Source: Chloroflexota bacterium
GTDB lineage: Bacteria; Chloroflexota; Dehalococcoidia; SAR202; UBA11138
Assembly (NCBI GenBank): GCA_022561955.1
Contig: JADFQF010000017.1
Location: forward strand, 1-10,789
Direction of reading: 5' to 3'
DNA: 10,789 nucleotides
Under the pieces are notes generated by a model. The model searched no databases. It had not been told where the DNA came from and saw only the letters and a program-made list of their open reading frames with translations. Below, piece after piece: positions 1-5,771 of this stretch; position 1 is the first letter of the stretch, and the number at the start of each line of letters is the position of its first letter. The position numbers and the translations under genes are program-made.

Positions 1-56
1 ATTATGTGGCCCAGAACGGTAACGCATTTTATCTCTTAGAGGAGCGGATCGCGTAA
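1..56 (+). CDS. C-terminal tail of an upstream gene (partial)
   Basis: Reading from base 3, an open frame runs off the left edge and gives YVAQNGNAFYLLEERIA followed by TAA at 54-56. The other two plus frames stop at once or give less protein-like text. The sequence has the look of a helical protein C-terminus, but 17 residues are too few to assign a family. No terminator-like hairpin with a T-run follows. Confidence 0.3.
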   Translation, partial: YVAQNGNAFYLLEERIA

Positions 57-144
57 CGTCTCGTCACGGCGCATTGTACAAAAGTTTGCAGGGGTCACCA
101 AGGCGGGAGATGGGTAGCAGCCAGAGAGTGCCCTACTTTTTGAC

Positions 145-334
145 TCAGGTGCCTTCCAAGTACAAATTGATCTCTGGGTGCATCCATGTTACAGCTACAT
201 TGATTCCCCCATATCTGGATTCTGGTCAATTCTCCGATAGAATCAAGGGTTGCGTCGTCAGAGTAGCCATAGATGATTAAGAAGGTATGGACGTTCTGCT
301 GGGTTGTGTCTTTGCTTTTGCTATCGCGGGCGGT
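145..334 (-). pseudogene. Possible frameshifted C-terminal gene remnant
   Basis: On the minus strand an open segment from 334 downwards reads through motifs such as TFLIIYGYSDDATLDSIGEL, then shifts out of frame. Past the CCCCC run at 206-210 (GGGGG on this strand) the neighbouring frame continues as NVAVTWMHPEINLYLEGT and stops at TGA, 147-145. Removing one G joins the two into about 62 codons of protein-like text. An in-frame TAA at 337-335 and the absence of a start codon cut it off upstream. I do not recognise the family. It may be a decayed gene end, a homopolymer sequencing error in a short gene, or chance. Confidence 0.22.
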
Positions 335-631
335 TTATGCATTTTTCGAAGTGTAATCACGGGTCGTTTAGGGTTTGGACACTGCCATAAGTTTGACAAG
401 GAACTTACCGCAATGAAATTGGGTAAAAGCTTGCATGAGGACCTATGAATCAAGTCCACCCAGGTAGGCCGACCAGGGCAGAAACTCAGCAGAAGACACG
501 TGCACTGCAATCCCGTACAAGCGGAAACATTGCACGGCGTCTGAGCCTCGCCTCGGTGTTGCTCCGACGGCAAGTTCTCAGATGGCGTTAGGTTGGTTCA
601 TCAACACACCATCTCGGCATAGCGCACAGTT

Positions 632-666
632 GAAATGTCCACGAAATGTCCACAGAGTGGTGGACA
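632..666. repeat. Tandem 11-mer plus hairpin
   Basis: The 11-mer GAAATGTCCAC occurs twice head to tail at 632-642 and 643-653. The second copy ends in TGTCCAC (647-653), which is the exact inverse of GTGGACA at 660-666, giving a 7-bp stem with a 6-base loop. The site lies about 145 bases upstream of the lipoprotein gene and could be a protein-binding site. No function is shown by the sequence. Confidence 0.4.
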
Positions 667-809
667 CAGGGCAATATTAGGCAACATGGACCACACATGC
701 TGAAGGCCACTGCAGCCGTACATTACGGCACGCATGCACACTGGGCCGTATAGTCTAATATGGACGGGATACTATTTAATATGGGATACCTCGATGCTAT
801 TCTGAGTTC

Positions 810-2897
810 ATGAAGCCCTTTACCCGCATTTCTCGCTTGAAGCTGGAGCTTCGTGCACTCAAGCCAGGCGCATTCGCCATGCTGGCGCTGGCTGCGATAG
901 CGGTCGCCTGCTCTCAGACCGCACCGCAACTTGCAGGACCGGCCGAGACACGGTCGGATGCCGTTTCAGATGCGCCTGCCGTGGCATCACCGACGACGCC
1001 TCCAGCCGCAAGCGCGCCGCGAGTCCTCTCTCCGGTCCCCTCCGCCAGCCCTCCAGAGGTGGTCGTCCGGAAGCCCGACGCAGCGCCGACGCCTTCACCC
1101 GAGCCGCCCGCCGCGCCCCGCTCGGGGTCGTCCCTGGTTATCGTCGACACGCACGACGAGCCGCCGGACAGAGACCTCTTCGCGCTCGCCCTGCGTCTTG
1201 GCGACGCAGAAGGCGGCGGGGCGCAATCCAGAACGGTCAACCCTCAGGGCGTGGAATACTACGTGGGCCATCAGCAGAGTTTCTTCGTCACCAACCTCTC
1301 GACGAACGAGACATACGAGACGGTGGCCACCCTGAGGTTCGTAGGGGATCACGCCTACTGGTACGTGGACGACCAGGCCGAGGTCCTGGAAGACGACCTG
1401 GTACGGGCCTCCGGGGCCTTCGAGGGCAATATACGCCCCGTCCTGACCGATGCGTTCGGAGACATATGGACTCCCGGCGTGGACAACGATCCGCGACTCA
1501 CCATCCTCAACACGCCCTTGAGCGGCGGAGTTCTAGGGTATTTTGGCTCCCAGGACGAATATCCCAGGGCGACTCACCCTCACAGCAACGAGCGAGAGAT
1601 GATTTACATGAACATAGGGTCGCTCAAAATGGGAAGCCCGGCCTATATGAGCGTGCTGGCCCACGAATTTCAGCATGCCGTGCACTGGAACACCGACGCC
1701 GGAGAGGACGCATGGATCAATGAGGGCCTGTCGGAGATCGCCAACGAGCTCGTGGGGAATACGTCATTTTTCGTGAATGTTTTCCTGAGGAATCAGGGGA
1801 AGCAGCTAAACTTTTGGCCCGACATACCGGGCGCGACCGGGCCTCACTACGGCGGCGCGACTCTGTTCCTAACCTACCTGGCGCAACATTACGGAGGCTA
1901 CGAGGGGCTTCGGAGGTTGGCCGATATCGAGCTCGACGGCATAAATGGCCTCGACGAGTATCTCTCTCCCTACGGCGTATCCTTCGAGGACGTCTTTAAG
2001 GACTGGGTAATCGCCAACTATCTGGACACGGCGGAGGGGCCGTACAGCTATCCCGACCGGGCCGTCAAGGTCCAGGACCTGGATATCCTCCTCACATATG
2101 GGGAGAACGCGGGTATCCTACCCCAGTTTTCCGCTCGCTACGTAGACCTGCGCCTGGAAAGCGGAGACGCACTGGTGAGTTTTCAAGGCAACCCTCGTGT
2201 TCGGCAAGTAGGCACGACGTGCCGCAGCGGCCGTCTCTGCTGGTGGGGCAATGTCGGCGACTCCATCGATTCGACGCTGACCAGGGAGTTCGACCTGACT
2301 TCGGTCGAAGAGGCGACGCTGGAGTTCTGGACCTGGTACGACATCGAAGAGGACTGGGACTACGCCTACGTCGAGGCGTCGCGGGACGGCGGGAAGACCT
2401 GGGACATCCTGGAAGGGGCGAACACGACTCTGGACAACCCGGTCGGCAACAGCTACGGCGCCGCCTGGACAGGCCGTAGCGGGGAATGGACCAGGGAGAG
2501 CATAGACATCTCCGATTACGCCGGAGCCCGGGTTCTGGTGCGCTTCGAGTACATCACCGATGACGCCGTGAACCTGGACGGCATCGTCTTCGACGACATC
2601 GCGGTCCCCGAGATCGATTACTTTGACGACGTCGAGGGGCCGTCCGACTGGCTGGCGGAGGGTTTCCAGCGCATAGACAACGAGCTTCCTCAAAACTTCT
2701 TCGTGCAGGTCATCGAGATAGCCCTCGACGGCAGCTTCAGCGTCCGGGAGTTGACGCTGGACGAGGAGCGAGGCGGAGAGCTGCTGGTAAGGGGCTTCGG
2801 CACTCGGCTGGAAAACGCTGTGGTGGTCGTGACGCCCGTCACACGCCATACCTATCAGCCGGCAACCTATGAGCTCACTGTGAGCCCACGGCCTTAG
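810..2897 (+). CDS. Exported HExxH metalloprotease, probable lipoprotein, with M6-like C-terminal domain
   Basis: A 695-residue protein predicted to act outside the membrane as a zinc endopeptidase. The N-terminus has a basic stretch, a hydrophobic core (about 24-33) and Cys34 in the context AIAVAC, a slightly atypical lipobox. A Pro/Ala/Ser-rich linker follows to about residue 108. The catalytic domain has HEFQH at 285-289 (two His ligands and the catalytic Glu) and, 15 residues on, NEGLSE with Glu305 the likely third zinc ligand. This arrangement recalls the M30/hyicolysin-type and related gluzincin families. Around residues 480-600 there is an Asp/Trp-rich beta-sandwich with motifs such as EASRDGGKTWDILEG and FEYITDDAVNLDGIVFDDI, known from the C-terminal part of immune inhibitor A (M6) proteases. 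The ATG at 810 is the first after an in-frame TAA at 777; no strong ribosome site precedes it. The family call is by motif; the substrate is unknown. Confidence 0.85.
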   Translation: MKPFTRISRLKLELRALKPGAFAMLALAAIAVACSQTAPQLAGPAETRSDAVSDAPAVASPTTPPAASAPRVLSPVPSASPPEVVVRKPDAAPTPSPEPPAAPRSGSSLVIVDTHDEPPDRDLFALALRLGDAEGGGAQSRTVNPQGVEYYVGHQQSFFVTNLSTNETYETVATLRFVGDHAYWYVDDQAEVLEDDLVRASGAFEGNIRPVLTDAFGDIWTPGVDNDPRLTILNTPLSGGVLGYFGSQDEYPRATHPHSNEREMIYMNIGSLKMGSPAYMSVLAHEFQHAVHWNTDAGEDAWINEGLSEIANELVGNTSFFVNVFLRNQGKQLNFWPDIPGATGPHYGGATLFLTYLAQHYGGYEGLRRLADIELDGINGLDEYLSPYGVSFEDVFKDWVIANYLDTAEGPYSYPDRAVKVQDLDILLTYGENAGILPQFSARYVDLRLESGDALVSFQGNPRVRQVGTTCRSGRLCWWGNVGDSIDSTLTREFDLTSVEEATLEFWTWYDIEEDWDYAYVEASRDGGKTWDILEGANTTLDNPVGNSYGAAWTGRSGEWTRESIDISDYAGARVLVRFEYITDDAVNLDGIVFDDIAVPEIDYFDDVEGPSDWLAEGFQRIDNELPQNFFVQVIEIALDGSFSVRELTLDEERGGELLVRGFGTRLENAVVVVTPVTRHTYQPATYELTVSPRP

Positions 2898-2907
2898 GCT
2901 TGTCGTA

Positions 2908-2934
2908 GGCCTGGACACGGCCTTTCGTCAGGCC
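2908..2934. terminator. Weak hairpin between convergent genes
   Basis: GGCCTG (2908-2913) pairs exactly with CAGGCC (2929-2934) across a 15-base loop. It sits in the 30-base gap between the converging protease and small membrane protein genes and overlaps the latter's stop codon. There is no T-run on either side, so intrinsic termination is doubtful. Confidence 0.2.
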
Positions 2935-3290
2935 CGATTGCGGTTTCGTTCCAGGATGGTCTGAAATGTACGGCGGACCTTAGGGAGTCGTGGGTCGTAT
3001 TCACCCAGCGGATAGCGGTCCGATTTCATCTTGACCCAAGCGATGCTGATCTCTTCGGCCAGCCCTTCCGAGCGGAATTTGTTCTTGCTCTGCTCCAGAG
3101 CGAAGACGATCATCTCTTTTCTGCGGCGCTGAACGCGCAGCAGGTAAAACGGCAGCCAAAATGGAAAGAGCAGCAGGCGAAATAAGAGTCTGAACGCAGT
3201 GACCTGGTCGCTCAAAGTGTCGTGGGCGGCCCTGCCCTCCATTCTGCCTAGCTCGCCTCTCCAGCCTCCGCGGCCTTTGGGGTCATTCAT
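2928..3290 (-). CDS. Small single-helix membrane-associated protein, unknown function
   Basis: About 120 residues. The start is placed at the second of two adjacent ATGs (3290) because GGAGG at 3300-3296 lies 5 bases upstream; the ATG at 3293 is too close, and a still longer frame to 3317 lacks a binding site. The N-terminal 30 residues are Gly/Arg-rich and polar. Residues about 33-51 (FRLLFRLLLFPFWLPFYLL) are a likely membrane or membrane-surface helix, followed at once by the basic run RVQRRRKEM. The remaining 65 residues are charged and soluble, ending RTFQTILERNRNRA. By the positive-inside rule the C-terminal half would be cytoplasmic. I do not recognise the family. It converges with the protease gene and has its own promoter candidate upstream. 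Confidence 0.6.
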   Translation of the reverse strand: MNDPKGRGGWRGELGRMEGRAAHDTLSDQVTAFRLLFRLLLFPFWLPFYLLRVQRRRKEMIVFALEQSKNKFRSEGLAEEISIAWVKMKSDRYPLGEYDPRLPKVRRTFQTILERNRNRA

Positions 3291-3401
3291 CATTGCCTCC
3301 CTTCCCGAAAAGCACAACGGGACGTCTCAATTCTTGTCTTCGACAGGTGATAAGAGATATATTGTGGCGAGTCGCAGAGCTAGTTAATCAATATTTCGCC
3401 T

Positions 3402-3430
3402 AGTCTATGAACACATAGTTATTGTGTCAA
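3402..3430 (-). promoter_or_regulatory. Sigma-70-type promoter for the small membrane protein
   Basis: On the minus strand TTGACA (3430-3425) is a perfect -35 box, and TAGACT (3407-3402) is a 4/6 match to the -10 box at an exact 17-base spacing. It would start a transcript near 3395 with a leader of about 105 bases to the ATG at 3290. A short imperfect dyad (ACACA 3411-3415, TGTGT 3423-3427) overlaps the spacer and -35. Confidence 0.45.
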
Positions 3431-3523
3431 GGAGCGTTCGTGATATTATGTTCAGGCAAATGAGGCGGTGCGACAGGATCTTCAATATCCCTCGCCCTAA
3501 TGGCCTTACTCAGAACTTGTGGT

Positions 3524-3529
3524 TATAAT
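3524..3529 (+). promoter_or_regulatory. Perfect -10 box upstream of methyltransferase operon
   Basis: TATAAT matches the consensus in full. The best-placed -35 candidate (TGGCCT, 3501-3506, 17-base spacing) matches only 3 of 6. Transcription would begin near 3536, leaving a leader of about 140 bases that contains the foldable element at 3571-3629. Confidence 0.35.
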
Positions 3530-3570
3530 ACTGATAGGTCGCCGTTGACGATCGGAGATTTTCACTACCC

Positions 3571-3629
3571 GGAGCAGGGCATTACATTTGTAGCAATGCC
3601 TGGAGGGCAAACCGTCCAGGCGGTGCTCT
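3571..3629 (+). promoter_or_regulatory. Foldable 5' leader element before the methyltransferase gene
   Basis: Three sets of complementary arms fit in 59 bases. GAGCA (3572-3576) pairs with TGCTC (3624-3628) as a closing stem. GGCATT (3578-3583) pairs with AATGCC (3595-3600). GCCTGGA (3598-3604) pairs with TCCAGGC (3615-3621). The last two share 3598-3600, so the full helices exclude each other, or form a three-way junction if the last is shortened to TGGA/TCCA. It ends about 50 bases before the ATG. It matches no riboswitch class that I can name, and it lacks a T-run, so it is not a plain terminator. Regulation of the methyltransferase/cyclodeaminase operon is an inference. Confidence 0.3.
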
Positions 3630-3678
3630 CCCAACCAACAGCATAATCATCCCACGATTCTCATCGAGGAGATGCGGC

Positions 3679-4500
3679 ATGGCATCGGACGAGTTCAATT
3701 TTTCAAAGTTCTCTAGAAACGATTTCTACGAGGGGCTGAACCGCCGACTTGTCGAAATGGCGGAGATCGGATCGGGTCAGCGCATAGTAGACCTGGCATG
3801 CGGCACCGGGGGCGTAACAAAGCTCATACTGGAGAGACTACGGGACGCCAGAGACTCGGTCATAATCGCCGTGGACCACTCGGCATCGGCACTGAAGCAG
3901 GCGATGGAGGAGTTGAAGGGTAAGCGCAACTCCGCTATCCAGTTCGTGCAAAGCCAGGTGGAGCAGCTCTCCGAGGCGCTAAAAGAGTCCGTTGACACGA
4001 TCGTCTTCTGCAACGCGATTCACTACATATCAGACAAGGATCTCCTGGTCGAGGAGATTTCCAAGTCGCTCAAGCCCGGAGGCAAGTTCGCCTTCAGCAC
4101 GTCCTTCTACGAGGGCAGCCGTCCTCCTGAATCGCTGGCCTTCTACCGCAAGTGGATGTTCAAGGCGATTCGCATACTGCGGGGTGAATACGACCTCTCA
4201 CCATCCAAGGGCGATAAGGTCGAGTCCCGTCGTCAACTAACCCCGGAGCAGTACGGCGAGCTGATGGAAAACCACGGCCTGAAGATCGTCCGGCAAGAAA
4301 TCGAGACCGTCAACGTGCCTATCGAGGGCTGGCTGGACATATCCGCCTTCGAGGACTTCATCACGGGGACTCTTCCGGGCGTGCCTCTCGACAAGGCCAG
4401 TGCCGCACTTCAAAAGGCGGTCCAGCAGACCTTCGAAGAGCTGAAGATCGAGTATGTACCCCGAAGCTGGCTGGATGTGATCGCGGTGCGAGCGGCATAG
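3679..4500 (+). CDS. Class I SAM-dependent methyltransferase
   Basis: A 273-residue cytoplasmic methyltransferase with a standard Rossmann SAM-binding core. Motif I is VDLACGTG at residues 37-44. The acidic residue after strand 2 is Asp66 in AVDHS. The motif near residue 104 (SVDTIVFCNAIHYISD) and LKPGGKFAFSTSF (131-143) follow in the expected order. The C-terminal half (about 150-273) is helical and charged and probably shapes the acceptor site; its last strand, WLDVIAVRA, is typical of the fold. The start is well supported by GAGGAG at 3666-3671, 7 bases upstream. The gene is first in a probable operon with the cyclodeaminase-family gene 37 bases downstream. The acceptor cannot be told from sequence; a small molecule is more likely than nucleic acid given the lack of RNA-binding domains. 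Confidence 0.85.
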   Translation: MASDEFNFSKFSRNDFYEGLNRRLVEMAEIGSGQRIVDLACGTGGVTKLILERLRDARDSVIIAVDHSASALKQAMEELKGKRNSAIQFVQSQVEQLSEALKESVDTIVFCNAIHYISDKDLLVEEISKSLKPGGKFAFSTSFYEGSRPPESLAFYRKWMFKAIRILRGEYDLSPSKGDKVESRRQLTPEQYGELMENHGLKIVRQEIETVNVPIEGWLDISAFEDFITGTLPGVPLDKASAALQKAVQQTFEELKIEYVPRSWLDVIAVRAA

Positions 4501-4522
4501 CCCATTTGCGGTCCGAGGAGTC

Positions 4523-4530
4523 GGAGGAGG
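4523..4530 (+). promoter_or_regulatory. Strong Shine-Dalgarno that places a non-AUG start
   Basis: GGAGGAGG ends 7 bases before ATC at 4538, ideal spacing for a start there. The nearest in-frame ATG (4586) is 55 bases away, too far to use this site. No ATG, GTG or TTG occurs in frame between the TGA at 4478-4480 and 4586. Confidence 0.6.
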
Positions 4531-4537
4531 GACCGTC

Positions 4538-5497
4538 ATCGCCCCTCTCTTTCTAACGGATAACGACGTTAACGGCCTCCTGGACATGGAGGACTCCATC
4601 TCCGCCGTTGAGGACTCGCTCAATCAGCTAGCTCTCGGAAAATCGGTCAATCGCCCTAGAGGGCACGACATCGCCGGGCCCGGCGCATATCTGGCCCATA
4701 TGCGGGCCGCGGCGTACGGCCAGGGTGTTTCGGGCTTCAAGACGTACACCGCCTGCGCCGGTAGCTTTCGATTCCACGTCTACCTCTTCAGCACGGAAAC
4801 CGGCCAACTTCTCACCGTCATCGAAGCCAACAGGCTTGGGCAGCTTCGTACGGGCGCTGCAACGGCCGTGAGCGTACGCCACATGGCCCGAAGCGATTCC
4901 TCGACCGTGGGACTTCTCGGTACGGGTTTTCAGGCGTCTACTCAGCTCGAGGCGGTCTGTAAGGTCCGGCCCATTTCGGAGGTCAAGGTCTATAGCCCCA
5001 CGGCCGAGCATAGGGTCGCCTTCGCAAGCCGAATGACGGAATCGCTGGATGTGAAGGTTACCCCCGTCGATTCGCCGAGGGAGGCCGTCGAAGCCGCCGA
5101 CATACTCATCACGGTCACTGCCTCGCGGACGCCCGTGTTCGACGGCGGATGGCTTCGACCAGGCACCCACGTCGCCGCGGTGGGAGGGGCCAACGAGTAC
5201 GTCCGCGAGCTGGACGACGAATGCGTTCAACGGGCGGACTTGCTTGTGGTCGACGGCCTGGCCCAGGCCAAGATCGAGTGCGGAGAGCTGCTGATGCCGG
5301 CGTCGAGGGGGCTGATAATGTGGGAGCAGGTCCGCGAGCTGTGGCAGATCGTAAGCGGAGCAGTGCCGGGACGGAGCCTCGACGACGACGTGACGATCTT
5401 CAAGTCCCTGGGCATGGCGCTGTGGGACATCGCGGTGGCCAAGGTCGTGTACGATAGGGCCGTGGCGCAAGGCGTGGGCGTCACCATGGGGAATTAG
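4538..5497 (+). CDS. Ornithine cyclodeaminase / mu-crystallin family protein, apparent ATC start
   Basis: Family members are NAD(P)-dependent: ornithine cyclodeaminases, ketimine reductases, alanine dehydrogenases and opine-forming relatives. From ATC at 4538 the protein is 319 residues, the usual family length. Its N-terminus, APLFLTDNDVNGLLDM then SISAVE, matches the family's opening helix. The first canonical start, ATG 4586, would remove 16 residues of it. Counting from 4538, landmarks are GFKTY with Lys68 (the position of the substrate-binding Lys of characterised cyclodeaminases), RTGAATA at 104-110, the dinucleotide-binding GTGFQA at 128-133, and Asp239 in LLVVDG, the likely catalytic acid. 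The closing helix TIFKSLGMALWDIAVAKVVY is the family signature end. It follows the methyltransferase in the same direction and is probably cotranscribed. The family is certain; the substrate is not. Confidence 0.88.
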   Translation: MAPLFLTDNDVNGLLDMEDSISAVEDSLNQLALGKSVNRPRGHDIAGPGAYLAHMRAAAYGQGVSGFKTYTACAGSFRFHVYLFSTETGQLLTVIEANRLGQLRTGAATAVSVRHMARSDSSTVGLLGTGFQASTQLEAVCKVRPISEVKVYSPTAEHRVAFASRMTESLDVKVTPVDSPREAVEAADILITVTASRTPVFDGGWLRPGTHVAAVGGANEYVRELDDECVQRADLLVVDGLAQAKIECGELLMPASRGLIMWEQVRELWQIVSGAVPGRSLDDDVTIFKSLGMALWDIAVAKVVYDRAVAQGVGVTMGN

Positions 5498-5585
5498 GGT
5501 TAGGGGATCCTCCTGAAGAAGTCGCATTCGTTAATGCCAGAGACATCACGACCGATCAATACATTCTCCCCTAAAACGTTTATGA

Positions 5586-5624
5586 GCCAGGACAGGGTTC
5601 CATGTTTCGGGAACCCCGCCTGGC
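5586..5624 (+). terminator. Strong two-part hairpin downstream of the cyclodeaminase-family gene
   Basis: GCCAGG (5586-5591) pairs with CCTGGC (5619-5624), and inside it GGGTTCC (5595-5601) pairs with GGAACCC (5610-5616) across an 8-base loop. That makes 13 base pairs with a small internal loop. It lies about 90 bases after the stop codon and upstream of purB. No T-run follows, so it may be a Rho-independent terminator lacking its tail, an RNA-stabilising 3' end, or a leader structure. Termination is the most likely role given its position. Confidence 0.35.
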
Positions 5625-5657
5625 CCATGATTACCAAGCTACACCAGATTCTTAATC

Positions 5658-5670
5658 TAAGATAATCTTA
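5658..5670 (+). promoter_or_regulatory. Palindrome overlapping a -10-like box before purB
   Basis: TAAGATAATCTTA is a perfect palindrome (6-base arms around a central A). It contains GATAAT (5661-5666), a 5/6 match to the -10 consensus; the -35 candidate 17 bases upstream (GCTACA) is weak. A repressor dimer bound here would block the promoter. The transcript would start near 5673, about 100 bases before purB. Confidence 0.3.
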
Positions 5671-5673
5671 CTC

Positions 5674-5739
5674 ATGAAAATGAAGATTGTCAATTTCCGA
5701 TACTTCGAATGCGAGGACTCTCAGAATGAAATATTGTAA
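5674..5739 (+). CDS. Possible 21-residue leader peptide before purB
   Basis: ATG at 5674 opens a 21-codon frame, MKMKIVNFRYFE..., ending in TAA at 5737-5739, 32 bases before purB. If the -10-like box at 5661-5666 is used, transcription would begin at or beside this ATG, which would make the message nearly leaderless. There is no ribosome binding site. The text looks protein-like but could be chance. Confidence 0.15.
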   Translation: MKMKIVNFRYFECEDSQNEIL

Positions 5740-5771
5740 TTGGGTAAATAGTCGGAGCCGGTAATAAAGAT

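Larger units (their letters stand above)
57..809. other. Long gene-poor intergenic region
   Basis: About 750 bases without a convincing intact gene. Base composition is more AT-rich than the neighbouring genes. The only ORFs are short, start from weak codons without ribosome binding sites, and translate to low-complexity or Cys/Ser-rich text unlike a conserved protein. Within it are a possible frameshifted remnant on the minus strand (145-334) and a repeat/hairpin (632-666). Near 749-761 there are AT-rich hexamers (TATAGT, TAATAT) that could serve as the -10 of the lipoprotein gene starting at 810, but no matching -35 is clear. Confidence 0.5.

Noticed and set aside
74..280. 68-codon plus-strand frame with TTG start
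   Set aside because: No ribosome site and no recognisable protein features; it overlaps more protein-like text on the minus strand.
277..573. 98-codon minus-strand open frame in the left gap
   Set aside because: Cys/Pro/Ser-rich translation, alternative start, no ribosome site; reads like chance.
2118..2918. 266-codon minus-strand open frame opposite the protease
   Set aside because: Same shadow effect; the plus frame holds the beta-sandwich motifs and continues the protease to its stop.
3449..3529. 26-codon plus-strand ORF from ATG beginning MFRQMRRCDRIF
   Set aside because: Ends inside the candidate -10 box, has no ribosome site and no conservation evidence.
4628..5527. 299-codon minus-strand open frame opposite the cyclodeaminase-family gene
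   Set aside because: Shadow frame caused by GC-rich codon use; the plus strand carries the conserved motifs and the minus translation is His/Arg-rich and unlike a protein family.
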